A DNA stretch of 64,000 nt, taken from assembly GCF_046127645.1 (NCBI RefSeq), contig NZ_CP175919.1; one strand, written 5' to 3'. How positions within the stretch are numbered: the first letter of the stretch is position 1; every line of letters starts with the position of its first letter. Both the position numbers and the translations under genes were made by a program. The notes beneath the pieces are model-generated. The model was not told the origin of the DNA. It saw only the letters and a program-made list of their open reading frames with translations, and did not search any database. This document shows positions 9,422-17,320 of the stretch, in pieces. This DNA is from Clostridium_F caseinilyticum. GTDB taxonomy: Bacteria; Bacillota; Clostridia; Clostridiales; Clostridiaceae.

Positions 9422-9604
9422 TTATTTATCGTTTGATACAACTTCTTTGCCATTGTAATATCCACAACTTTTACATACTCTATGAGCAAGTTTCATTTCG
9501 TGACATTGAGGGCATTCAACGATTCCTGGTAAGCTTAATTTGAAAGTTTGAGCTTTTCTAGAATCTCTTTTTGCCTTTGAAGTTTTTCTCGCTGGATTTC
9601 CCAC
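9422..9604 (-). CDS. rpmF: 50S ribosomal protein L32
   Basis: A 60-aa ribosomal protein beginning VGNPARKTSKAKRDSRKAQ at a GTG start. It has a zinc-ribbon arrangement CPQCHEMKLAHRVCKSCG. The GTG at 9602-9604 is chosen because AAGGAGG precedes it by nine bases and it gives the normal L32 start; an in-frame GTG three codons earlier is inside that ribosome site. It is 13 bases downstream of the DUF177 gene. Confidence 0.96.
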   Translation of the reverse strand: MGNPARKTSKAKRDSRKAQTFKLSLPGIVECPQCHEMKLAHRVCKSCGYYNGKEVVSNDK

Positions 9605-9617
9605 TGTAAACACCTCC

Positions 9618-10118
9618 TTACTGAGCAGAAAAAAAGTCTTTTAGTTTTGCCAACCTTGGATCTATATCTTTTTCGCATTTACACTTTGAAAAATTAAAAT
9701 TAGCACCGCATTGTTGGCATAAGCCTTTACAATTTTCCTTACAGAGTCTTTTTATTGGTAATTCTATAATTATGTTATTTTCTATAACCTCTGTAACATC
9801 AATAGCTTCATTTTTTAGTAACATAATCTCATCATCTTCGCATTGGGGATTATTTGTAAAACTCTCATGTACCTCTGTGTCAACATGGTGTTTAAACTTT
9901 TGAAGACATCTCGAACAAGAAAGCTCAATTTCTGCACTTAACTTTCCATCTAAAGTTAATATATCTTCAGACACATTAACTACCCCGTCTAATGTTGGCG
10001 CTTCTAAATAAAGAATTTCTTCTTCTCCATCAAAGAATTTTTTATCATCTTCTAACTTAAGATGAATCTCTTTACTTACTTTTATTTTTTTTATTAAATC
10101 AGATACATCTAAATTCAT
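9618..10118 (-). CDS. DUF177 (YceD-family) protein
   Basis: A 166-aa protein of the YceD/DUF177 family, almost always upstream of rpmF and linked to 23S rRNA metabolism in other bacteria and plants. It has Cys pairs CSRCLQKF and a C-terminal CKENCKGLCQQCGANFNFSKCKCE, suggesting zinc binding, then DPRLAKLKDFF, the conserved family ending. ATG 10116-10118 has GAGGTG seven bases upstream and is preferred over an ATG nine codons earlier. Confidence 0.9.
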   Translation of the reverse strand: MNLDVSDLIKKIKVSKEIHLKLEDDKKFFDGEEEILYLEAPTLDGVVNVSEDILTLDGKLSAEIELSCSRCLQKFKHHVDTEVHESFTNNPQCEDDEIMLLKNEAIDVTEVIENNIIIELPIKRLCKENCKGLCQQCGANFNFSKCKCEKDIDPRLAKLKDFFSAQ

Positions 10119-10234
10119 AAAACTCACCTCAATTATAGCAACCACAATTTATTATATAAAGGGCATATTAAAAAGTCAAGTATTTTATAAGCAAACAAAG
10201 CTATAATACTTATTTTTTTAAACTTTATACTATA

Positions 10235-11428
10235 TTATTTAGCTGTTATTTCTTTAGTATCTCTTGCTATCATTAACTCTTCATCAGTTGGTATAACAAA
10301 TACTTTTACTTTAGACTCAGGAGTGCTTATTTCCATTGCTTTTCCTCTTTGTTTATTCTTTTCAGCATCTATCTTAATACCTAAGTATTCTAATCCATTT
10401 AAAATTTCTGCTCTACTTACTGATGAATTTTCTCCTAGCCCTGCTGTAAATACTATGGCATCTACACCATTTAATACTGCTGTATAAGCACCAATTGTTT
10501 GCCTTACTGTATAGTGATATACATCTAAAGCTAGTTTAGCTCTTTTATTTCCTTCTTCTGCAGCACCTTCTATATCTCTAAAGTCACTGCTTACTCCTGA
10601 TATTCCTAATACACCTGATTTTTTATTTATAACATTATCTACTTCATCTGGTGACATTTTTAATTCTCTTTCCATGAAAAGAAGTATTGCTGGATCTATA
10701 TCTCCGCATCTAGTTCCCATAGCTAATCCTGCAAGTGGAGTGAATCCCATAGAAGTTTCTACAGACTTACCTTCTTTTACAGCACATAAACTTGCTCCAT
10801 TTCCTAAGTGACAAGTTATTACTTTAATATCTTTAAGATCTTTTCCCATCATCTCTGACGCTACACTAGATACATATCTATGTGATGTTCCATGGAATCC
10901 ATACTTTCTTATACCATTTTGTTCATATAATTCATATGGTAATGGATACATATATGCATAATCTGGTAATGTTTGATGGAATGCTGTATCAAATACTGCT
11001 ACCATTGGGGTGCTTGGCATAAGTTCTCTACAAGCATTTATTCCTATTATGTTTGGTGGGTTATGTAATGGTGCTAATTTAACGCAATCTTCTAAAGCTT
11101 TCATAACTTCATCATCTATAAGTGCTGAATTAGCGTATTTCTCTCCACCGTGAACCACTCTGTGTCCTACTGCTGCTATTTCTGACATATCAGCTATCAC
11201 GCCATGTTCTTTGTCTACTAATGCTTTTAAAACTAATTCTATAGCTTTTTTATGATCTTTCATAGTCTCTTCTATTATATATTTTTCTCCGTTAACTTTT
11301 TGAGTCAATATAGAACCTTCTATTCCTATTCTTTCTACTAATCCTTTTGCTAAAGCTTTTTCAGAAGTCATGTCTATTAATTGATATTTTAATGATGAAC
11401 TTCCACAGTTAACTACTAGTATTTTCAT
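10235..11428 (-). CDS. ackA: Acetate kinase
   Basis: A 397-aa kinase that makes ATP and acetate from acetyl phosphate, the energy-yielding step of oxidative Stickland and sugar fermentation. It begins MKILVVNCGSSSLKYQLID, then has HRVVHGGEKY, FDTAFHQTLPDYAYMYPLP, HGTSHRYV, THLGNG-like CHLGNGASLCAV and FTAGLGENSSVSR. ATG 11426-11428 follows AAGGGTGG; the ATG six codons earlier is inside that site. It lies 144 bases after pta. Confidence 0.98.
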   Translation of the reverse strand: MKILVVNCGSSSLKYQLIDMTSEKALAKGLVERIGIEGSILTQKVNGEKYIIEETMKDHKKAIELVLKALVDKEHGVIADMSEIAAVGHRVVHGGEKYANSALIDDEVMKALEDCVKLAPLHNPPNIIGINACRELMPSTPMVAVFDTAFHQTLPDYAYMYPLPYELYEQNGIRKYGFHGTSHRYVSSVASEMMGKDLKDIKVITCHLGNGASLCAVKEGKSVETSMGFTPLAGLAMGTRCGDIDPAILLFMERELKMSPDEVDNVINKKSGVLGISGVSSDFRDIEGAAEEGNKRAKLALDVYHYTVRQTIGAYTAVLNGVDAIVFTAGLGENSSVSRAEILNGLEYLGIKIDAEKNKQRGKAMEISTPESKVKVFVIPTDEELMIARDTKEITAK

Positions 11429-11572
11429 TGATTTTCCACCCTTCATCTATATGTTTTATATAAATTTTTCACTTAATATATTTTAAAATTTTATTGTAAT
11501 TAAAACTATATTTTTACATATGAAATATTACTAAATATAAATTAATTTAGTATTTAATCTTTAAATTGCTAA

Positions 11573-12571
11573 TTACATATTTTGTGCTTGAACTGCTGTT
11601 ACAACAACAACATTAACTATATCATCACTGCTGCATCCTCTTGATAGGTCATTAATTGGTTTTGCAAAACCTTGGCATATTGGTCCTATTGCACTGGCAT
11701 TTGCAAATCTTTGAACTAATTTATATCCTATGTTTCCTGCTTGTAAATCTGGGAATACTAAAACATTAGCTTTTCCTGCAACAGCGCTATCTGGGGCTTT
11801 TAAGTCTGCAACCTTTTGTACTATAGCTGAATCTAATTGCAATTCTCCATCTATATCAAGGTCTGGTCTTTTTTCTTTTGCTATTTTTGTAGCTTCTGCC
11901 ACTTTATCTACTAATTCACCTTTTGCACTTCCCTTTGATGAGAAAGATAACATAGCTACTTTAGGTTCCATATCACATAAAGCCTTAGCAGTTTCTGCTG
12001 TAGATATAGCAATTGAAGCTAATTCGTCTGCTGTTGGATTAGGATTTACAGCACAGTCTGCAAATAAAAGCATACCATTTTTACCATATTCACAATTTGG
12101 AACTTCCATTATAAATGTACTTGAAACAACAGATGCTCCTTTAGCTGTTTTAACTATTTGTAATCCTGGTCTTAATAAATCCCCTGTAGTGTGTATCGCA
12201 CCGGATACTAATCCATCTGCATCCTTCATTTTAACCATCATTGTAGCAAAATATATAGGATCCTTAACTATTTGTTCTGCTTTTTCCATAGTAACGCCTT
12301 TATGTTTTCTTAATTCATAAAATTCTTTTGTATATGTAAAAACTTTTTTTGAAGTTTGAGGATCTATTATTTCTGCTCCATCTATAGAAACATTTAATTT
12401 TTTTGCTGTTTCATTTATTTTTTCTTCATTTCCTATTAAAATCATGTGGGCTAATTCATTTTTTAATATTTTTGAACAACCTTCAATATTTCTTTCTTCT
12501 TCTCCCTCTGCAAGTACAATTTTCTTTTTGTCACTTTTAGCTTTTTCCCATAAGCCTTTCATTAAGTCCAT
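11573..12571 (-). CDS. pta: Phosphate acetyltransferase
   Basis: A 332-aa enzyme converting acetyl-CoA and phosphate to acetyl phosphate. Typical blocks are KKKIVLAEGEEERN, KDADGLVSGAIHTTGDLLRPGLQ, NPNPTADELASIA, GELQLDSAIV and NVLVFPDLQAGNIGYKLVQR. ATG 12569-12571 has AAGGGAG ten bases upstream. It is the short Pta form without the N-terminal regulatory domain. With ackA it turns acetyl-CoA from oxidative amino-acid fermentation into ATP, the complement of the proline-reducing branch encoded next door. Confidence 0.97.
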   Translation of the reverse strand: MDLMKGLWEKAKSDKKKIVLAEGEEERNIEGCSKILKNELAHMILIGNEEKINETAKKLNVSIDGAEIIDPQTSKKVFTYTKEFYELRKHKGVTMEKAEQIVKDPIYFATMMVKMKDADGLVSGAIHTTGDLLRPGLQIVKTAKGASVVSSTFIMEVPNCEYGKNGMLLFADCAVNPNPTADELASIAISTAETAKALCDMEPKVAMLSFSSKGSAKGELVDKVAEATKIAKEKRPDLDIDGELQLDSAIVQKVADLKAPDSAVAGKANVLVFPDLQAGNIGYKLVQRFANASAIGPICQGFAKPINDLSRGCSSDDIVNVVVVTAVQAQNM

Positions 12572-12760
12572 TAAAACTACTCCCTTCAAATATAAAAATT
12601 AAATAAAAATTACACTTAACTACTAAATAAACTTATTATTTTACAAGTTTTATGTGAGTTATTGTAATATTTTTCACTTTATCTATTAATTTATTTATAA
12701 TTATACAAATAAAGTATTTTTACATGCTAATTATGGATAAATATGAATACACATATATAT

Positions 12761-12790
12761 AGTATAAACACTTTTTATTAAAATTTTCAA
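12761..12790 (-). promoter_or_regulatory. Candidate sigma-A promoter for pta-ackA
   Basis: On the minus strand TTGAAA (12785-12790) and TATACT (12761-12766) are 18 bases apart, giving a leader of roughly 180 bases before pta. The 12572-12901 gap holds only this and the hairpin at 12814-12847. Pattern-based; no start site is known. Confidence 0.45.
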
Positions 12791-12813
12791 CAATAAAATT
12801 ATAAACATGAAAA

Positions 12814-12847
12814 AAAACCAGGTAAAATTTAAATTTCACCTGGTTTT
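12814..12847 (-). terminator. Terminator after the first TauE-family gene
   Basis: Ten-base arms AAAACCAGGT / ACCTGGTTTT around a 14-base A/T loop, 54 bases past the stop of the gene at 12902-13780, with eight Ts after it on the minus strand. This marks the right-hand boundary of the proline-reductase island. Confidence 0.8.
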
Positions 12848-12901
12848 CAGCATTTATTATTTAAAAGCTTTACAAATATATTTCAAAATTTAAAACATAT
12901 A

Positions 12902-13780
12902 TTAAGCTTGTGCAGCTTTTTTAACTTTAGAAGCTGAATTAAACATCATAACTGCAGTATAAAGTATAACAACTATTATTAACCATTTTAATACATCTAG
13001 TGGTAATGATTTTACTAAATAATATGCTACAAATACACCTACTAAACCAAATATAGTTATAGCTAAAGATGCTTTTCTATCATAAGCTCCTTCTTTTACA
13101 AACTTAAGTGATGCTGCTGGCATTAAAAATGCACAAGATCCCATCATTATTGGGAAAGCAACCTTTGGACTCATTCCTAAAGCATACACTAGAGCCATAC
13201 ATGGAGCATATAAACCTATTCCTAAAGTCATTAAGGCACCTAATATAAAATTACCTATAATTGCTATTATAAGTTTCGCACCGTGTAGTCCAACTGCATC
13301 TCCACCTGCTGGCATTAATTTTAATTGTCCTGCAAGCATTACTAATGCTACTATTACAAGTGCTACTCCCATACCAAATTGAACTTTTTTCTCGTCTAAT
13401 TTTGATACAACACCTGCACCTACTACTGCACCTACTGTAGCCGCTATTAATAAAGAAAATAATGTTAAAGGCTCTACTTCTATACCATTTATAAATAAAA
13501 TAGCTTCTACAGCAACTGGTACAGTACATGCAACATTTAATGTACCTGGTAAAGTTCTATCCTTTGAAAGTTTGAAATTTTTAAGTAGTGCTGTGGTAGG
13601 AGCAAAACTTCCTATTCCCAAAGTATCGAAAAAATTAGTAATAAATCCTACTGCTCCTAATGCAAAGAAATTGGTTTTTTCAACGTTTCCTTCTTTACTT
13701 GCTTTGATGTAATCTCTTAAAAATGCAATTGCAAAAAAGATTGTTAAAATAATTAAAAGACCCAAAACTACTTTTACCAT
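12902..13780 (-). CDS. TauE/SafE-family membrane permease, paralogue 1
   Basis: A 292-aa integral membrane protein with about eight hydrophobic segments. The TauE/SafE family (formerly DUF81) exports or imports small anions such as sulfite and sulfoacetate. Visible landmarks are the N-terminal NFFDTLGIGSFAPTTALLK, PGTLNVACTVPV, and in the second half GIGLYAPCMALVYALGMSPKVAFPIMMGSCAFLMPAAS, so the two halves carry related glycine-rich loops. It is closely similar to the genes at 19615 and 26263. It follows prdB1, from which it is separated by a terminator and a 359-base gap. The cargo is unknown; 5-aminovalerate, proline or an oxyanion are guesses from context. Confidence 0.85.
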   Translation of the reverse strand: MVKVVLGLLIILTIFFAIAFLRDYIKASKEGNVEKTNFFALGAVGFITNFFDTLGIGSFAPTTALLKNFKLSKDRTLPGTLNVACTVPVAVEAILFINGIEVEPLTLFSLLIAATVGAVVGAGVVSKLDEKKVQFGMGVALVIVALVMLAGQLKLMPAGGDAVGLHGAKLIIAIIGNFILGALMTLGIGLYAPCMALVYALGMSPKVAFPIMMGSCAFLMPAASLKFVKEGAYDRKASLAITIFGLVGVFVAYYLVKSLPLDVLKWLIIVVILYTAVMMFNSASKVKKAAQA

Positions 13781-14103
13781 TTTCTACACCTCTTTTTATT
13801 TATTTTTACAATATAATTTTAATACAAATCCATATTTTTTTCTATAGATTTTTTTATGTTTTTTGACATTTTCTTAACATTATTTTAATATTATTATATA
13901 ATTGACTTAATTTTTAAAAAATTTAAAATAAACCACTATATTTTCATTATTTTAACTTTTATCAAAATTATCAATAGTCTCAACCTATTTAAATGAAATT
14001 AACTTTGATAAATTTAAAACAATACCACTTTTTCATAGTTCTTTAATTTATTTTTGTCTATATATTTTAACTTTCATTGAATAGTTCATTATTTTTTGAA
14101 AAA
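13781..14103. other. Long AT-rich upstream region of TauE paralogue 1
   Basis: No gene is seen. TGTTTTTTGACA at 13857-13868 resembles the dyads upstream of the two prdC promoters but is shorter. No -24/-12 promoter is visible here. The ribosome site for the downstream gene is AAAGAGG. Confidence 0.4.
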
Positions 14104-14127
14104 AGCTCTACTTAGTAAAGTAGAGCT
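14104..14127 (-). terminator. Terminator of the first prd operon
   Basis: Ten-base arms AGCTCTACTT / AAGTAGAGCT with a four-base loop, 12 bases past prdB1, followed by TTTTTT on the minus strand. A textbook rho-independent terminator. Confidence 0.88.
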
Positions 14128-14139
14128 CTTTTTTAGTTA

Positions 14140-14859
14140 TTAAACTTTTGCTATATATTCGTATGGTAATGGAACAACTTTTCCTGCTGAAGGAATCTTA
14201 ATTAATTGTTCTAATGTATCTTTTACTATTGCTGTTTGCATTTCTACATTGTTAGGTTCTCCCGCATTAGCTCCCATTGGAACTCTTGGTGCAACAGCTC
14301 TTGGTGTACCAGATTGTTTAACAACTGGTGGAAGAGCAGCTATTATTATAGTAGGAATTCCTATTTCTTCAATCGCTCTCTGCACAATAACTGCAGATCT
14401 ATGACAAGTTCCTCATCCAGCAGTCATCAATACAGCATCTACGCCTTCATCTTTTAATATTTTTGCAACTTCTGGACCTGTTTCTTCTCTAAATTTTTGT
14501 TGGTTTCCGCCACCACCCATGAATCCTATATGAGTTTTAGCAACTGCTTTTATAAATCCTGCATCTACTAATTCTCTTAATCTATCTATTGGGAACATGG
14601 CATTTATATCTTTGTTAACGTCTCCGTTATCATATCCACCGTGAGATACCATCATATCTGATGTTTTTGCATCTCCTGGTACTAATCTGTATGTGAAGTC
14701 ACCTGCTAAGTTAAATCTTTTATCTGATTTTAAGTGAACTCCTGCTGCTGTAGCTAATGCTACTGTCATATCTTTTAGTTCCATTGTAACTGGCGCCCAT
14801 ACTGGGTTAGGAGTTATAGGAACAAATATTTCTGATTGTAATCCCTTTACAATATTCAT
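14140..14859 (-). CDS. prdB: D-proline reductase Sec-containing subunit PrdB, copy 1 (UGA read as Sec149)
   Basis: A 239-aa selenoprotein subunit of D-proline reductase, which cleaves the proline ring reductively to 5-aminovalerate. A conventional reading stops at TGA 14413-14415, but the frame continues in full homology: VDAVLMTAG-Sec-GTCHRSAVIV, giving the Sec-x-x-Cys redox motif of PrdB. The part before the TGA includes HGGYDNGDVNKDINAMFPID and GFMGGGGNQQKFREETGP; the part after includes PRAVAPRVPMGANAGEPNN. A small hairpin follows the TGA. Start ATG has GAAGGGAAGG eight bases upstream. It is the last gene of prdC-prdA-91 aa-prdB and nearly identical to the copy at 30221 over the last 81 residues (77 of 81). 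Confidence 0.96.
14379..14415 (-). promoter_or_regulatory. UGA (Sec) codon and candidate bacterial SECIS hairpin in prdB1
   Basis: TGA at 14413-14415 is followed after 15 bases by a perfect six-base stem TCTGCA / TGCAGA with loop GTTATTG (14379-14397). The second prdB keeps the stem exactly but changes the loop (GTTTTAG). Position just 3' of the UGA is where bacterial SelB-binding elements lie. Fold inferred by eye. Confidence 0.65.
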
Positions 14860-14888
14860 TCTAGTAACCTTCCCTTCAATTTATAAAT

Positions 14889-15164
14889 TTATTTATGTCT
14901 TTCGTCAGGATTTAGACCACGTCTCTTTTGGATTTCTAAATTACTTACATATTTTTCATTTATTTCATCAGATAATACTTCTACAAAACTCATATTTAAG
15001 CCTATTTCTTGACCTACTTTAAGTTCATAATCAGATATTATCATTCTTCTTGGTACCTTTAAGTATCCAAGTCTTCCTTTGAAATCTATGGCTACTGCTC
15101 CATCAGATACATCTACGATAACACCTTGCATTTCTAGGATTTTATCACCATATTTTAAATCCAT
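14889..15164 (-). CDS. 91-aa protein encoded between prdA and prdB, copy 1
   Basis: A small, probably soluble protein with a beta-rich first half (KYGDKILEMQGVIVDVSDGAVAIDFKGRLGYLKVPRRMI) that looks like a small beta barrel, and a charged helical end (LSDEINEKYVSNLEIQKRRG). It has no Cys and no membrane segment. It starts eight bases past prdA1 and ends 29 bases before prdB1, and the same gene occupies the same place in the second operon. I recall a family named after C. botulinum loci CBO2463/CBO2479 that should be this protein. Function unknown; a role in PrdA-PrdB assembly, maturation or regulation is inference from position. Confidence 0.75.
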   Translation of the reverse strand: MDLKYGDKILEMQGVIVDVSDGAVAIDFKGRLGYLKVPRRMIISDYELKVGQEIGLNMSFVEVLSDEINEKYVSNLEIQKRRGLNPDERHK

Positions 15165-15172
15165 TTATATCC

Positions 15173-17287
15173 CTACTTTGTAGCGTATTTTTCTTTTCTC
15201 TTTTCGCTCATTGGTATTGAAGTTTCATTTAAAACTCTATCAATTTTATTTCCAGTTGTTTTTTCTATCATTTCAATGTTATTTTCTTTAACATTTGCAT
15301 TCCAAGCTCTTTCTGGTTTTTTAACTTCTTCTCCAGACATAGCTGCTTTAATCATTGCAAGACCTCTTACAGCATCTTCTTTACATAATGTATTACAAGA
15401 TAATACTTCGTTTTCTATTCCACCTTCTGATTTGTTGTTATCTACCATGTATTTCATGTGTTTGTTACCAACAACTAGAGCACCTTGAACTGCACAGAAT
15501 GAGAATGCTACACAAGGAACACCTCTCATACCTATTTGTTCTACGTGGCTTGCAAAGTCAATGTGGTTATTTCCAAAACCTTCAGTTGTAACAAAAGCAC
15601 CATCAACATCCATCGCTTCTACCATCATACCTAATCTTTCAGATACATAGAATTTTTCACTGTTAATTTGTGGACTTCCTACAAATATAACTCCTGCTAA
15701 ATCTACTTCTTCATCTTGCATGCATTCCATTACAAGTGGTTCTCTAAAGTAGTGTCTTGAACATTCTTTAGAAGCAGGTCCAATACAAGTTAATGCATGG
15801 ATACCACCATCTAATACTTCAGTTGGTGCAAGCATAACTGGAACGTTTCCTAAATCAACATTTGGTTTAGCTCCTATTACTCCAACTGGCTCTAATGGTA
15901 ATATTAAGTTATCGTGCATAGCACCTTGACCCATTATTTCTTTAACAACTACAACTTTTTTCTTTCCTGGTCTTCTTACTTGTTCAAAAGTTTCAGTGTT
16001 AACTACTAATGAATCATCTTCAACAGCTTTTAAAGCTTCTCTGATTTCTTGAGTTATAAAATCTGTTGCTTTGTGAGCAGCTAATGGACCTGGTCTTTCC
16101 ATTCCTGTTCCTCTTTTTATAGTTACTTGAGTTTTGATGAATATTTCACCTTTATCAGGAGCACCTGGTCTTCCCCACATAATATTTTCTTCTAATATAC
16201 CTTCTGAAGAACCGAATTCACCAACTTGAACTCCGTCTTCATCTATGCCAGTTACCATTACAATAGCTCCATCTATAACTCTTGTAACGCCTTCACCTAA
16301 CTTAGCATCTGAACCTTCTTTAGTAGCTATTGGTTGTACGTCCATTATAGTTTCACTATAAGTGTTGTACTTATCTGGAGTTATTATTTCTAATTTTATG
16401 TCTTTAACTAATTGATCTACATTGAATGCATCTTCACAGATGTTTTCTCTTATATAAAGAGTTGTTCCTTCAATTTTAGTTTCTTTAGCTAATTCTACTT
16501 TATCTATTTTATAGTGTTTTCTTGTAACTGATCTTACTACTTTTTCTTCTAATTTGACTTCTTTTTTAGCTTCTACTGCTACTGGAGCTGCAGTTACTGT
16601 GCCTTTTTCAGCTTTTACTGCTGGAACAGCTACTGATTTTCCAGTACCTACATTCCCATTTAAAGGAACTTCTATGTCAATTCCTTTTCCTTCAGCTATT
16701 CTGATTCTTAAAGTTCCACCACTTATTGTTGCTTGTGTATCAGCACTCATGTTTACTTCCTCCTCAAATCCTTCTAATATATCAGGTGTTACAGGAGTTA
16801 AAGCTGGCGTGTCAACTGATAAAGTTGCTCCAACTATTTCTTTTCTTGTAAGAACCCTTTCATCTAATGTTAGTAAAAGAGAATCTACAAGTTTAGGGAA
16901 ATGCATTGGATTTTCTAAATCACTAGCTTTTATAGTATCTCCTGCTTTTAAGTTATATTTTAGAACTGCTTTTTCATCTTCTTCAGTTAACTCTTCTGAA
17001 ACTTCTTCAGCTTTTTCTTCTGAACCACCTATTGTTTTAGCTCCTTCAATTATGTCTGGAGTTAATGGTGTTAATGAATCTACAGTTTTTAACAATTTAG
17101 CTCCTATTACTTCTCCAACTTTTAAACAATCAGCTGGAATAGTTAATAAACCTGAATCCACCATATCTGGGAATATTTCTGGATCTTCTAAGTTGTCAGC
17201 AGTTAGTATTGTTCCTTCTTCTGCTCTACAACATACTACTGCAGATTCATTTTTTAACGCCTCTGCATGCTCTGGTGTCATTGACAT
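15173..17287 (-). CDS. prdA: D-proline reductase proprotein PrdA, copy 1
   Basis: A 704-aa precursor. By family knowledge it is cleaved before a cysteine that becomes a pyruvoyl group; here that is Cys501 in HALTCIGPASKE, giving chains of 500 and 204 residues, the latter fitting the known 23-kDa subunit. The pyruvoyl binds D-proline while PrdB Sec attacks. The N terminus carries two related modules (about 15-83, AVVCCRAEEGTILTADNLED; about 107-173, AVLKYNLKAGDTIKASDLEN), then GGTLRIRIAEGKGIDIEVPL at 190-209, a linker, and the reductase core from about 253. It is longer than the roughly 630 residues I recall for other PrdA proteins, apparently through the extra module. It starts 33 bases after prdC1. 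Confidence 0.95.
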   Translation of the reverse strand: MSMTPEHAEALKNESAVVCCRAEEGTILTADNLEDPEIFPDMVDSGLLTIPADCLKVGEVIGAKLLKTVDSLTPLTPDIIEGAKTIGGSEEKAEEVSEELTEEDEKAVLKYNLKAGDTIKASDLENPMHFPKLVDSLLLTLDERVLTRKEIVGATLSVDTPALTPVTPDILEGFEEEVNMSADTQATISGGTLRIRIAEGKGIDIEVPLNGNVGTGKSVAVPAVKAEKGTVTAAPVAVEAKKEVKLEEKVVRSVTRKHYKIDKVELAKETKIEGTTLYIRENICEDAFNVDQLVKDIKLEIITPDKYNTYSETIMDVQPIATKEGSDAKLGEGVTRVIDGAIVMVTGIDEDGVQVGEFGSSEGILEENIMWGRPGAPDKGEIFIKTQVTIKRGTGMERPGPLAAHKATDFITQEIREALKAVEDDSLVVNTETFEQVRRPGKKKVVVVKEIMGQGAMHDNLILPLEPVGVIGAKPNVDLGNVPVMLAPTEVLDGGIHALTCIGPASKECSRHYFREPLVMECMQDEEVDLAGVIFVGSPQINSEKFYVSERLGMMVEAMDVDGAFVTTEGFGNNHIDFASHVEQIGMRGVPCVAFSFCAVQGALVVGNKHMKYMVDNNKSEGGIENEVLSCNTLCKEDAVRGLAMIKAAMSGEEVKKPERAWNANVKENNIEMIEKTTGNKIDRVLNETSIPMSEKRKEKYATK

Positions 17288-17320
17288 AAGACATAACCTC
17301 CTATTTTTTTTATTTTTTTG

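Noticed and set aside
11730..12320. 196-aa plus-strand frame opposite pta
   Set aside because: Antisense shadow of a conserved gene; no ribosome site or homology.
13251..13529. 92-aa frame rich in Cys, Ser and Arg inside TauE1
   Set aside because: A shifted frame of a clear membrane-protein gene with composition unlike real proteins here.
14140..14385. A separate 81-aa gene downstream of a 148-aa gene in place of prdB
   Set aside because: The two parts are in one frame, joined only by TGA in a Sec-x-x-Cys motif typical of PrdB. The same occurs at 30221-30496 and in prdC, so it is Sec reading, not a stop or frameshift.
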